Source: Labyrinthula sp. Ha
Taxonomy: Eukaryota > Sar > Bigyra > Labyrinthulida > Labyrinthulaceae
Assembly (NCBI GenBank): GCA_015227615.1
Contig: JAALGZ010000022.1
Span: forward strand, 496,001-560,000
DNA: 64,000 nt
Reading direction: 5' to 3'
Shown piece by piece: positions 44,986-57,089 of the stretch. The translations under genes were made by a program, and so were the position numbers. The number at the start of each line of letters is the position of its first letter. Position 1 is the first letter of the stretch. The notes beneath the pieces are model-generated. The model had not been told where the DNA came from and ran no database searches. It worked only from the letters and a program-made list of their open reading frames with translations.

Positions 44986-47425
44986 ATGGTATATCTTTTG
45001 ATTAAGGTTATTATAAGGATGGGTAGAAATGAAACTGAGTCGGAAATGTTCAACAAGGCAACCAGAACTTTTCTCCAAAGTACGACGGTGAATAAGAACA
45101 TAATTTGGTTAAGGTAAGATGTACCCTTCTCAAAGAATATAGGTTTGAAAATTGCCCACTTTTTGTTCTCAAAGAAAAATTTGAATGGTTATTAAATCTG
45201 TTTCCAGCAGTTGATTTCTTGCGGTATTTTTTGTCCTTATTTTAAGGTAGGTTTAATGACTGTTCAATAAGTGGTGATAATTTCAACATACTCTCTGAAA
45301 CCAAAATATTACCTAGGTTGAATAGGGTGAAGTAATTTTTTATTATTTACTTACTATAGTTTTACTCGCTGTGAAATATTATCTTTTGAGTATTTTAATA
45401 TTTTTGTGTGCAAGAGAACAAAAGTCGAAAGGTGGTGGTCTATTTTTCTCTTGTTTCATATTTAGGTTTTGGTATAACAATTTTACTGCAACTGAATTAT
45501 CAAGTATTTTTCAAACATTATCAGAAAATAATATTATGAAGTACTTATAGTAAAGGAATCTTTTGGTTAAAGTTTAGTGTTTGGGACGTGCTGGAGTATA
45601 AAGAATATCAAGAAAAGAAAACAATACTTGGAGGTGTAAAACATTTACTTCTGGGAAGTCCATCTCTTTGTTACTTTCAGTTATGTAGTTTATTTTATTT
45701 ATTCCTTAGGTTTCTAATATCTGAAATAGAAGACTTTTTAACAAATTTGGTTGAACCTGTTGAAAAACATCCTTCACTTTTATATTTGGAAACAAGAAAT
45801 AAACGATAAAAAATAAAAAAAACATTTACTATATATTTCAGTCTTTGTTACAGGAAAGATATGATGAAAAACTCTTTTTGAACGAACTTCCACTATTATT
45901 TCTGGGTGATGGTAAAACTGGAAAAACTTCAACAATAAGAAGTTTATGTAAAAAAAAGTTTGTAAAAGATATTTCTTCAACTCTAGTTTTAGAAGATACA
46001 AATATTTTGGAAATCAAAGAAGACAATTTCAAACCTCTCACTAAATATGAACTTAGTGTTCAGAGAGTGAAAAATGTTCTTGCTGTTAAATGTAATAGTT
46101 TTCATAAGGGTGGAAATACATCAAAATACAATCTTCCTTTTGAAAAAGAACTTTTGGAAAGAACTGTTCAGGATGATGAATTCTTAGACTATTTTACGCA
46201 AGAAAGCTACAGTTATAAAACATACAACCCTTTCTATCGTGTTTCTGATTTTGGAGGTCAAGAAGTTTTTTCTTCTCTTCATCATTTATTTATGAATCCA
46301 AATGCAGTTTATGTTCTTATATTTAAGTTAACAAAACAAAGCAGAGAAGATATGAATAGACTTAAATTCTGGTTAAAAAGTGTTGTCAAGAATGCTCCAA
46401 AAGCACCTATTATTTTTATTGTAACTTATTTAAAGCTATTTCTTAGGAAAAATAAGAAAGAAGAACTAGAGAAGACCGAATTAAAAGTCTTTGAACTTGT
46501 TTCTGAAACTTATACTGATTTTCAAGTACCAAAAAGTGAGAAGATTAGTTTTTTTCCTATTGAGAATTCAAATCCTTCTTCTAAAACTCTTTTTAAAATA
46601 CATGAAAAACTTAAAAGGTTTGTGAAAGAAGATACATTTTTTAGCAACTATGTTTCAACTGAGTTAAGTTTACCTTGTGTTTGGGTTTTATTTCTCGATA
46701 ATTGTAGAGAAGAATCTAATTATATAAGTATGAAAAAGTTCAAAATTAAATCAAAATCGTGTAACTTTACAGGTGAAGATATTGAAAATATGCTTGAGAT
46801 TTATTCAAAAGCATGAATAATTTTCTACCATAAAAATCTTTATCTATCTGAAGAAACTAATTTTATATTTTTTGCACCTTCCTTTATTGCTCAAGCTTTA
46901 GGAAGTTTCATTCGGGATTCAAATCTTCATCAACTTGCTTTTAGGTTAAATTCAGAAATCTTTCCTCAATATAGAAAATATATTGATACTGGAATTATAA
47001 GAAAAGCGCTATTCGATGTTCTTCTCAAAGAATATACTAAGCAAGAAAGAGAATATGTTTTAAAATTTGCTTTGAGTAGTATGATTTTATTAAAATATGA
47101 TGAAAAAGCAGAAAGTTTTATTGTTCCAGAATTAATTCCTGTTTTAAAAGATATGAGAATTAAACCATCAACTGAAACTGAGGACTATATTGAATTTGAG
47201 GAACCTGTTAGCTTGACAACGTTCTTAAATAAAGTCCTTCAATATAAAAACGAACATCAACCAAGAGATATTTTTTTGTATCGATATTTTGCAAGATTTA
47301 TTTTCGATCCTGACAGAATTGTTGACATGTTTTTACTAAGTGAAAAAAAGCTTGGCTTAAAATTATTAAAGAAGACTTGGTTACAAAACAGTATGGATAT
47401 ATTAAGAACAAGAGCCACAAATTAG
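44986..47425 (+). pseudogene. Second LRR-ROCO GTPase gene, probably decayed
   Basis: The repeat exons are 44986-45113, 45143-45223, 45251-45331, 45360-45431, 45466-45549, 45578-45679 and 45710 to about 45803. They are separated by introns of 29, 27, 28, 34, 28 and 30 nt, all GT..AG and phase 2. Internal exons encode 27, 27, 24, 28 and 34 residues, each one leucine-rich repeat. A Roc domain (GDGKTGKTS, then SDFGGQEVF) and a COR-like region follow in frames beginning near 45842. Two lesions are visible. First, the step from the last repeat exon (TAA at 45807) to the Roc frame at 45842 changes frame, and no GT donor lies between. Second, an in-frame TGA at 46814-46816 replaces a codon that is Gly in copy 1, while homology continues beyond it. 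The C-terminus ends about 70 residues earlier than in copy 1. It may be a recent pseudogene, or a Roc-COR frame expressed separately. Confidence 0.8.
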
Positions 47426-49944
47426 TAGTCTTGTGTCATGGTTTCGTTTGAGTATTGCTAATTTTATTCAGTTGTGCAACTATCAAGTAATAATACCTGT
47501 TGCACATTGTATCTATGGTTTTAGTTCGTTTACTGATCTTATGTAGTAAGTGATTGCATTAAAGATTTAGCTCATAATACATTTATATTTAATCATTGAA
47601 TCTGTGAACAGAACAAAAAGTGTAGAATAGAAATTTTCAGTTCTCGTAGCTATTTACAACTGAGAGCCCCTAAAATTGAGCTTTTCAGTTGAGGCCAAGT
47701 TTTGAAGTAGATGCGGAGACGTCTAATAAGAGTGGGACCGATAATACATCGGCTCCAGATACGTACAATCCTTAAAAAACTAGCAATGTTTTAATTGTAA
47801 GATACTCTTTCTTTTGTTTTTATATTGTTTGCACAGGTGCCACAGAGTCCCGAGTCTGAAACGATGAAACCATACTTGGACTCAACACTTGGTATCATAT
47901 TTGCTGGATCACCAGGTTGGCACGGGGATAAAATTGAAGAGATGCGTACAACCTGCCACATATTATACTCTTGTGAAGTTTAGTACCGTGTAACAGAGAA
48001 GAGAACTTTTGTTTCAGTTTGTCATAACGCGGTCAACTTGGTAAAGGATATCGAGAAAAATTTGGGTTTTTTAAGCATCATTAATTATCACGTAAAAGAA
48101 AGTTTTCATGGAAAAAGTTAACAGATCTTGTTGCCGAAATGATTCATCATTGCGAAAACTCTTAGCATCCTATATATTGGGGTGTTACAGCCTACAATTG
48201 TTTTCTCTCCTACGAAATTCCCATTTGGTACATTACGAGGACAAATCGAAACTATATGAATTTCCCAAATCAAAGAAGCCAATAAAAGAAAGGCTGTACA
48301 GAAATCCATTATGGTCTCAATAGGTTGGTTTACATAAGAGATTTTGTCTTAACAGTTTTTCCACACATTTTCGGAATTAGATTCCGTAATTCTGGTCACT
48401 ACAGCCCTTGTTTTGTGGATATTCTTCAGATCATGAAGCTATATTAAGTCTATTACGATCGCTATGCCCTAAAGCTTTGTATGTACTTCAAGTAATTGGA
48501 ATATATATATGTATATTACTTGCGCTGAGATTGATGAGAAAAAGTTAATACTTTATTCAATTATTTTTAAGAAAGTCCATGCAACATTGTAATAATCTAA
48601 CGCTTGAAATACGATGTGCTTAACAAAAACCTTGAAAAACACCTACAGTAGTAGTGAAGAGTTTTATTTCTAGGTGGAGCATTGAAAACAGATAGTTTCA
48701 ATGATAAATACACTAAGGGTTGATTCTTATTAATTATTGTCTTACTAATTCAATCATGGAGAATCCGGAAATCTTATTCGGGTCATTTGAAGCCTATGCG
48801 AGAAGGTAAAAACCCTATCATACGGATAAAGAAACATTCCATACCTATACGTAAAAAAATCAATCTTCAGAACTCTGGACCTAATTCATATTTGTGCTTT
48901 AAGCTTGGCACGGTCTTTTCATCTTGGAAACAGAGGGTTCTCAGGATAAATGGTATATTTAGTTTTAAGTTAAAGGTACAAGTTTCTAATATAATAAATC
49001 AAGTCTCAATAATTTAATATATGATAACCTGGCTCTGGCAGACCAAACCCGGGAAGAAAAGATAAACTCAATAATTATATTTTGTCGTTGGCTTCAGATC
49101 ACGGTTGAAATTGATGAACATGAGTATAAATAAACACGAAATTAGGAATTAGTAACACTTAGATATTACAACTTCTCAATGCTATTCGAGTTAACGAGAG
49201 ATCACCTAATTACACCAAATATAGTTTAGATCTACCTAGAAGACTTGGAAGATGTATTTACTTTATTGTTTGACCAGCAATGGCACTCAATGCAAACAAT
49301 GTGCCTAGTTGTGCAAAGAAAGTATGAATTAACCTCATAAACCGTATATTTTGCAAGAAATAACTTGCAATAAAATGTGAAAAAAATAGTTCTTTTACCA
49401 TATAACGGTGGATCTAAAATATCAATGGGACCTATGTTCGATTAAACGTATATTTAAGATCGATATCCCATTGTCGAATGATGCATTATTAACATAGCAA
49501 ATGAGAAGAATATTTAGTTCTTTGATCAACAATGCTTCAAAAATGTACTTTCAAGTTTGTACATTTTGAGTGATTAAAAGATTAACAGGGCTGATTAGAT
49601 CTTTTCGTAAGAGAATAGCTACTTCAAAAAGTTTGTAGTTAATAATACATTGCTACAGGCAGGGTTAAACCTTGTGATTATATTTTTCTTTCTAGTTTAA
49701 AATTATGCATTCTCCAGTAAATCCAAAACTTGACAAATTTGAAGGTACATAATCCTCAGTTAGTGTAGCTTTAAATTACCGATAGCGCTTTTTTCTCACA
49801 TTCCAAATTGTTTTCTATCGTCTGAATAAAAATCTCTTGTTCATGGGAGTTTATTCTATTATTTCCTTTTTTTTCATTTTAGTGCCATTAATTAAAACCT
49901 TTTCTCTCTTTATATATATCAAAATGAAAACTTCACCTTCCAGA
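47426..49944. other. Intergenic region with possible decayed gene fragments
   Basis: Between 47864 and 48180 several short plus-strand stretches look protein-like in different frames, including FAGSPGWHGDKIEEM near 47895-47945 and SWKKLTDLVAEMIHHCENS near 48105-48165. I could not chain them with valid short introns and do not recognise the family; a decayed gene or transposase is possible. The rest is AT-rich with no clear gene. Confidence 0.35.
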
Positions 49945-52208
49945 CCTAGGAGCAGTGGTACTCAATACCGTCTGCCCGTTAAAAACCGATATCCCAACCC
50001 CCCCATAAGCCTCAGTAAAATTCCTTTTAGTTGACAGTTAGTGATTTCCATTATTGCTAACAACCCATAAATATAAAATTTTTTCATTAGTCCGATTCAG
50101 TTATACATAAACCGTTAAAAAAGTTTAAAACCATGACTTCCGAATATTATGGGCATTGATTTGAACAAGTCTGCCTCCGAACTCATTCACGAGTAGTCTT
50201 AGGGACGAGATCCGACCCTATTTGCAGCAATTAAACAAAATTTCAACGTTGAAACTGCTAAATTAACAAAGAAAGAGCATGTAATCAAACTTTCTTGTAG
50301 TCATTGCTCAAGATCTATGACTTGGTAGAGTGAGAAAAGCTATGCTGGCCTCCTGGAAAATTTAGAAACACACCTGGAGGATACCACAATTGAACAACTG
50401 AAAAAAGAGCACACAGAAAACGTAGAAGAAAAAGCAGAGATATTATGGAGTCTGAGAGCTATAAAACATCCGATGTTCACAGCGAATCTATATTGAACTA
50501 TGTGCTAAGGAAAAATCAGCCTCTGAGCTTGTTAAGATATGAAGAGTTTGAGAGAAAAAAATAATACAGATGATCCCATTAGTGAGAACACAATGAGGAC
50601 TTATATGAAGCGCATGGAACACCTTTTTATACAAAAGATCAAACAAAAAGTGGATTCAGAACTATTTTGTTTAGTCATCAATGGTTGGACTTACCAAGGC
50701 TACAATTTTAATGGTGTTTGTTTATGTTTCGACAAGATGAAGAAGATGACGTTTCGCTTTCTTGGAGTGCTTCCTTTAGAAAAAAAAAACAGAAAGCAAA
50801 TGACATTGTTCCTTTCCTGAAGAATTTGATGAGCAAATTTGGTCTTGATTAATCACTGCTGGTTGCAATTGTGGTTGATAATACAAATACGAACAAAAAA
50901 GTTTGCAGAGATCTTGGAACGCAGTTTGTGGGCTCTCTTAGCCATCGTTTGACTCTAGATGTTGGAGCATATATCAAATTTTAACCAGAGTTATCCGAAG
51001 CTTTAGACAAAGTGCAGTTGCTTTTTCGCAAGATCAAGAAGTCAAAGAAATTAACAGCAGCTCTTAGAAAATATACGGATAAAGTTGTTATTCACCCAAA
51101 TGTGATGCGTTGGAGTGGAAAATTTCTCATGATGAAAAGGTACCTTGAGATTTGGATGTTCTGTGCGCAGATTAAAGATGATGGAGTTAAAGATCTTATT
51201 CTGGATCAGGCTGGACTAAGAACTCTGGAAGAACACCTTCCCTTTCTTGCTACCTGCTACCGCTGCACAGCTGTTCTTCAAAATTCAAAGTTTAACCTTG
51301 GTGAACGAAAGAAAGCTGTTAAAAATCTCTTAAGAGATGTCAATAATAATGGTTCTTTCTTGAAGTATTTAGAAGATGACGCAAATATTTTGGCTGAGTT
51401 TGGTGCTTTTGAAACTGGAGTGTTTAAAATTTATTAGGAGGAAGAAGATAAACTTGAACCAGCAGAAAGAACAGCTTTGTCCAGGTTAGAAACAGGTCCT
51501 CCTGAAGAAGAAGCGAAGACTCCACATGGTGATTCTCTGCTTGGAGAACTAGCTGCTAAGAATAGAGAAACAAAAGAAAGAGTGATTACTCAAATGTTAG
51601 CTTGATTTCTGTGACTTCTTGCAGTGTAGAAAGATTGTTTGGCCAGTGCAAGCTGATTTTTACTGACAAGAGAAATAGGATGATGCCTGCAACTTTAAAC
51701 AGACTTGCATTTTTGAAAATGAATAAAGATGAGTTGATGGATCCCGAAATTTATGTTGCTATGAAAAAGAAAATGCCAGGTTTCGATGAGAAGGAAGACG
51801 AAGTGATGGTAAAACAGATGGAGGAAGAGAATGAAGAAGTAGAAAGAGAAGTTTTGACACTTGAGGGATTTCGTTCTTGTGATAAAGAGGTACATGGCGA
51901 TGACAAAGTTTAAGCTTTAAGGGTTATAAATAAATTTTCTCTTTTCTTCATATAAATATAAATTACTGTGAAAAAAATTAGCCATAAATTAATTTCCTGA
52001 ACTGCTTAACCCTTGAAAATAAGGTGCTGTTTAGATCAAAATTAACTTATTTTAGACAATTGGCGGTGGCCCCTGAGAACATTCAGTGTTTCCCACTATT
52101 CTCAGCCTTCCCGTTTTTTTTTTTCATTGGTTGTCCTCACAACTAGCCGCTCACTGTTGTGACACGGTCAAATCAATATTAGTCTGTTTGAGCATCATTA
52201 TCTAGGAG
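49945..52208 (+). mobile_element. Decayed hAT-family DNA transposon
   Basis: The element spans about 49953-52200 (2,248 bp). The left end CAGTGGTACTCAA and the reverse complement of the right end agree at 9 of 13 positions. Flanking 8-mers CCTAGGAG (49945-49952) and TCTAGGAG (52201-52208) match at 7 of 8, fitting hAT's 8-bp target duplication. Inside are transposase fragments: a BED-type zinc finger near 50290-50370 (SCSHCSRSM), a core piece at 50539-50820 (LVINGWTYQGYNFNGV), a middle piece at 51012-51437, and the C-terminal dimerisation region at 51602-51913 (SCSVERLFGQCKLIFTDKRNRM). Several in-frame stops and frame changes separate them (for example at 50818, 50850, 51435 and 51602), so no intact transposase is encoded. 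A second hAT-like end, CAGTGTTTCCCACTATT, lies at 52082 in direct orientation and may be a nested fragment. Confidence 0.75.
51602..51913 (+). pseudogene. hAT transposase C-terminal dimerisation fragment
   Basis: This open stretch of about 103 codons carries the classic hAT C-terminal pattern: a SVERLFG motif, a basic KRNRM, and LAFLKMNKDEL. It is the best preserved part of the transposase and is followed by an acidic tail. It has no start codon of its own near the motif and is cut off from upstream pieces by stops, so it is a fossil fragment. Confidence 0.85.
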
Positions 52209-55200
52209 AAACTTAACCATTTAACTGCACTGTTAGTATATGGGTATTAAAGTGCACGTACCCATTATCATGTTTGTATAAAGAACTGTATATATAAATA
52301 TTGCAGCAAAAGCTGATAAAAGGATATATTACTTTTATTCATTTTTACTTTAAACATCATTTCCGCAGAGGTTAAGAAATGTAGATTAGAGAATATCATG
52401 GATACTAATTGAATTCATCTAAGAAATAGGAGCAATTGTTACTTCAAGAATATGAATTCTTTTGTACAAATGAAAATTAATGCAAATATTTAATCTTATA
52501 GAATTGTATGAGGACTAAGCAAAGCCGGTTGAGATTAAGGGAAACAACCCGAAACAATCCCAGATTCTGTTCAAAGTGTGATGCTCTTGTTAAGGGCTGT
52601 GGAAACCAAAGTGGGTGGAGATTTGAAAATACAAATTAACAATGTTGAAATTTCAAATACAGGGAATATCGAGTACCCAATCCAAGTAACGAATTGAAAG
52701 TATTCCAAGCCAAATTGATACAGCTTCTCATATAGGTGAAACCTAGTTGGGGCATAAAAACTGGCCATGACAAATGTTTTCTTTCTGTCACTTCACAACC
52801 ATGTACCCCTGGTGAAAGATCCTCTAACTAGTCAGTTTGAATTCTTAGCTCCCATGAAGGGGGTTTCTAATTGCAGAAATGCTTCAATGCTAAGTTGATT
52901 TACTCAAAAGTGGTTTGTTTTGGGCTTCAGGGAGGAAATATCACAGAAAAATTCGAATAATCTATTTAGCGATTTACTTGAATAATAATTTAGCAAATGG
53001 AGTAGAAAATCGTACTGAAGATAATTCTAGCTATTTGAACCAAGTCCAAAGAAATGTAATATCATCCAGTATATATCTGAGTCGAGCATGTTGCAAAACC
53101 CAGTAATATGTTTGGGATATTCCTCAAGAATCTGAAAGCCACTCATTGTAGGATAAAAACTGGTAATTCTATCTATACTCAGGGACCTTTTCTCTAGATT
53201 CAACTGAATAAACTCATGAAAAAGAGGAAAATATGACTTTATCTACTAAAACAACAGGGAAGACAAGTAGTTAGCAGGTATTCTTAACAAATAATATCTA
53301 ACCTTCGCAGCAGGGAAATGGAGGGTTAGTGTTGATAGTGAAATGTCTCTAAGTCAAATTCAAATTCGTTTAATTAAAAGTAAAATAAATCTTCGGAAAG
53401 CACTCTGTACGTGATGTTAAGAATAAATCATACAAAAGTTGAAAATAGATCCAGTTTCCTCGAAGGAGGTTATATTTATTTGCAACAGCGAAAATTTGTC
53501 ATCTGCAGTACGTAAAAAGGTTTATATCTCGACTTAAGCTTTGTTTAACAAAACCTAAAATACATTATACAAGTAATATTTGAGTTTTTAATAAACTTTA
53601 AGTGCATAACATATTTCTGTAATAATGTAACTATGACCCATTAGAGTTTTAAAGCTCAGGAATTTCGGTAAAATTTTTAATACTAATATCTGCTTCAGTA
53701 AATATAGTTTTCATCAACGAATACTTAGTCTTTCTGCACCGAAAAAAGCTAAGACACTGTATTATTTTGCTTGAACAGAAATAACCTTTTATTTCTATAT
53801 TTAATAAGTTATAATAGAGTTAATTTTTTATCTCTTTTTTTTTGTATCAGCTATTTTCAAGGGATATCTTGGTTTCTTAGATCTCATCCAAATCCTAGGC
53901 ATATCGCTATTGCAGCATATTTGGCTAATCTTAAGGACTATATTTAGTAAAAATTTCTAGATATATTTATTTGGATGATCTAGTATACATTTGTATTCTA
54001 GTCTTTTCTGGTCTACAATTATTTTGGATGAAATATCAAGTATTTAGGAAACTTAATTTTTAGCATTTTTTTATTTATATAAGCCAAGAATATTTTCTAA
54101 AAACATAATTGGTTATTTTTCAGATCATAAAACGATACACACAGTTTGAAATAATTAAATATACACAGAATAATAAATACATCAAATTATTGTTCATCAA
54201 ATCTATATATACCAGAAAATATCGAATAAATGAGGTAGATAACCTTTGTACACTTTCATTTGTGGCACTAATATTAGATTTATAGCCTTTAATAAGTAGT
54301 ATTACGTTTTTTTTATAATTAAATATTATTTGTCAATCTATGAGTGGTGAATTTTAAAACGTTGCTGCTTATATGGAAATATTCTCACCGATTTATGCTA
54401 CTTCAAGTAATTCCAAACAAAAAGTTTACTGTACTTGACCCCTTTCCCTATCTCACTCTTTTACTTATTTTTTTTCGAGTTTTAGTATGTATACTGGGTG
54501 AGATTCAAGGTTCTAATTTACATCAGCAAAAGATATTGCATACTCTTTAAATAACGTTTTAATATACCGCCACTTAACCCCCCGCCAGGTAGATAGAGTA
54601 TGATTTGTGGCTTATTAACCTGGAATGCATTGAATGTAGATACCGTTCAATATATTTTCGGAAATTGTCATTACTTTGGTAAGGAATTAGGGACCAAGCA
54701 GTTTTCCATTAAATATTAAATAATCTATTAAGAGTATCATTTTAAGTATTGACAGTCATGCTAAACGAGAACTTTTAGTTGGGGTAAGCAACTCTTTTTC
54801 CAACATAGAAGAAGCATATTTATTACTTTTTAATCAATATTAGATGCAACAATTTATGTTTCATCTATGCTGCAATGATACTTAACTTTTTTGAAATATG
54901 ACTTTGTACGCTTAAGCTCATTTGAAAAAGACTACTATACAGTAGAATGGCTTGGAATGGGTAGAAATCCGCGCAAGAAAGATATAATGCATTTATTCTT
55001 AATATATGTGATTTTTTCCCTTTGATTCCGGATTTGATTTATGATCCGCCTCCTATCTATTAAGAATATATTCATTTCCAATGTTTCTAACTATACATTT
55101 TAAGGCAGGAAAACTAAGAGATTCTTTAGCAGAGAATTCGGAGGTTTCTTTCAGTACCAAAGAGAAACGACAAATTCTGCATCCAAGAGACTTTCATATT

Positions 55201-55729
55201 AGCTATGGGTTTCTGTCCAACATTTATTATTTTTTTATCTTTTATTCCTTGCTACGCAATTTTAACCATATTGTGTTCAAGTTTAAATATCTCCAATATA
55301 CCAAAGAGAATAGTGCCTGACACTCTAAAAATTCTTTACTGCCTGGATATTAAGTATTTATTATTCGATTTGCTTAAATTGTATTAATTTTAATATACTT
55401 TGTTGAACAGTTTCTTTTTATTTCCCTTCACCATTAGCAGAAATATTATATATTTTATTTTTTCAGTTTTGCTTGCTTATTGTTAATTAAACGGTTAACT
55501 AACATGAAGTGATTTTGGACATCTAATATGAGTAAAAGCACTCTACTGAATAATTTATGCCAAAATTAAATTATTTGAAAATGTTGAACCTAAAATTAAT
55601 CAGAAATGACTCACTAAATGAATATATAAACTGGTAAGGATTTATTACTTGATATTTTATTTGGGAGAATACATCCTCGGCCATATTTGATTGAAACTGT
55701 TCTTCAGCCAAGGAACAAATCTCTTGCTT
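52209..55729. other. Intergenic region, nothing recognised
   Basis: This 3.5-kb region is very AT-rich, with only short chance frames (under 80 codons) on either strand. I see no repeat unit, element end or RNA gene. Confidence 0.55.
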
Positions 55730-55734
55730 CATAG

Positions 55735-56035
55735 AGTCAGACACTAAGCAGTCGAGTGTATGACTCCCTGCATACTGACTGTTTACAGTTTACACAGTTA
55801 CAATGTAATATTACATTACCGCACAATTGGTGCAACTTTACATAATACATTTTTTACTAATAAATAAGCACCGGAAAAAACAGAACGTAAAACCTCAATA
55901 TCTCAACAACTACTGGGAGTTGGAAAAGGTTACTTATATCGTTTTAAAGCGCTTTCCAAGCGCTTTCAGTTTGTTTAAGTTAGTATACTTATCCTTCTAC
56001 ACATATAGACGATACGGACAATTACTTGTCTAACT
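55735..56035 (+). repeat. Solo LTR of the copia family, opposite orientation
   Basis: This 301-bp copy starts AGTCAGACAC and ends TGTCTAACT on the plus strand, so it is inverted relative to the other three LTR copies in the window. It is flanked by the 5-bp duplication CATAG at 55730-55734 and 56036-56040. It shows scattered differences from the others, consistent with an older insertion. Confidence 0.95.
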
Positions 56036-56040
56036 CATAG

Positions 56041-57089
56041 CAATTGACTGAAATGTACTTGTTCAGTGAAGCAACACTTCTGCTGTGTAGAACCAAAAAT
56101 TTATGCTATTATATCTTTATATCCTTTCCAAAGTTTGCTTTATTAACAATTAAGTCCTAGTAAGAGTAAATTTAAGAGAAAATTCTTCTTGCACTAGTGC
56201 AAAACTAACTTGGCATAGACTCGTAAATATCATGAGCATTGACTTTCAGCAAAATAAAATCTAGTTTTACTTGCATTATGAAAGACTAGAACTGTTGTAA
56301 AAAATATGTAGCTAGGATTTGCTTTAGGACTTTTCCCTTTCTAACTTCAACCTAAAGGCATGGGAATTAATAGAATATACTTATTTGTGGACGGTTGCAT
56401 TTATATTTTACGGTTAAGGGAACCTTTGGCAAAAAAAGAAATGCAATAATAAACTTGAAATTTTTATATTTTACCTCGATGAATCAATTACTATTTTATT
56501 AAATTACTCATTGCGAGCACTAAATGATTTCTTCAAGAAACTTCACAGGGATTCTTACACTTGTCGTACATGTTGTCATTGTACATTAACAATAATGGAT
56601 TCTTATCTTACCTAATTTTATATTGTGTATTCGAAACTAGTTTACATTTAGCTTCACTTGAATAAACTTTAACTTCTAGATTAAAACTAATATAAAAGCT
56701 ATATTTGCCTCTGTGTGTTTGCTAATAGAACGGTTAGGCTGAATGGAGAATCATGCTCAGCACCAACTTTATCCAAAATGGACACTTGTATCATTTTTTT
56801 CGGAGCTCACCCATTTTAACTAAGTTAATCAATGTAAATTTTATCAGGGTTTGATCAGTTTTAGCATTCATAGATTTTTTTCTCTTGTCACAAAAAGTGA
56901 TCCACTCACATCAGAATATGTAAAAACCCATAACATGAGGCAACCAGCAAAATTCTCCAACCTAAATTTACACCTAATTCTTAACTTAAGGTTCTATCTT
57001 TTTATTCTATTTAAACTTTAAAAATCTATTTACATTTGGTTCGACAGAAGACAATATCAATAATAGCAAAAGAAACAGCTTTACCAATA
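56041..57089. other. Intergenic region before the PPR gene
   Basis: No gene or repeat is recognised. The open frame of the PPR gene extends upstream to 57036 without an ATG, so a short 5' exon ending before the acceptor-like TTCGACAG near 57048 is possible but not shown. Confidence 0.5.

Noticed and set aside
52082-52160. Right end of the hAT element at CAGTGTTTCCCACTATT
   Set aside because: It faces the same way as the left end, so it cannot be the inverted terminal repeat; the 7-of-8 target duplication places the end at 52200.
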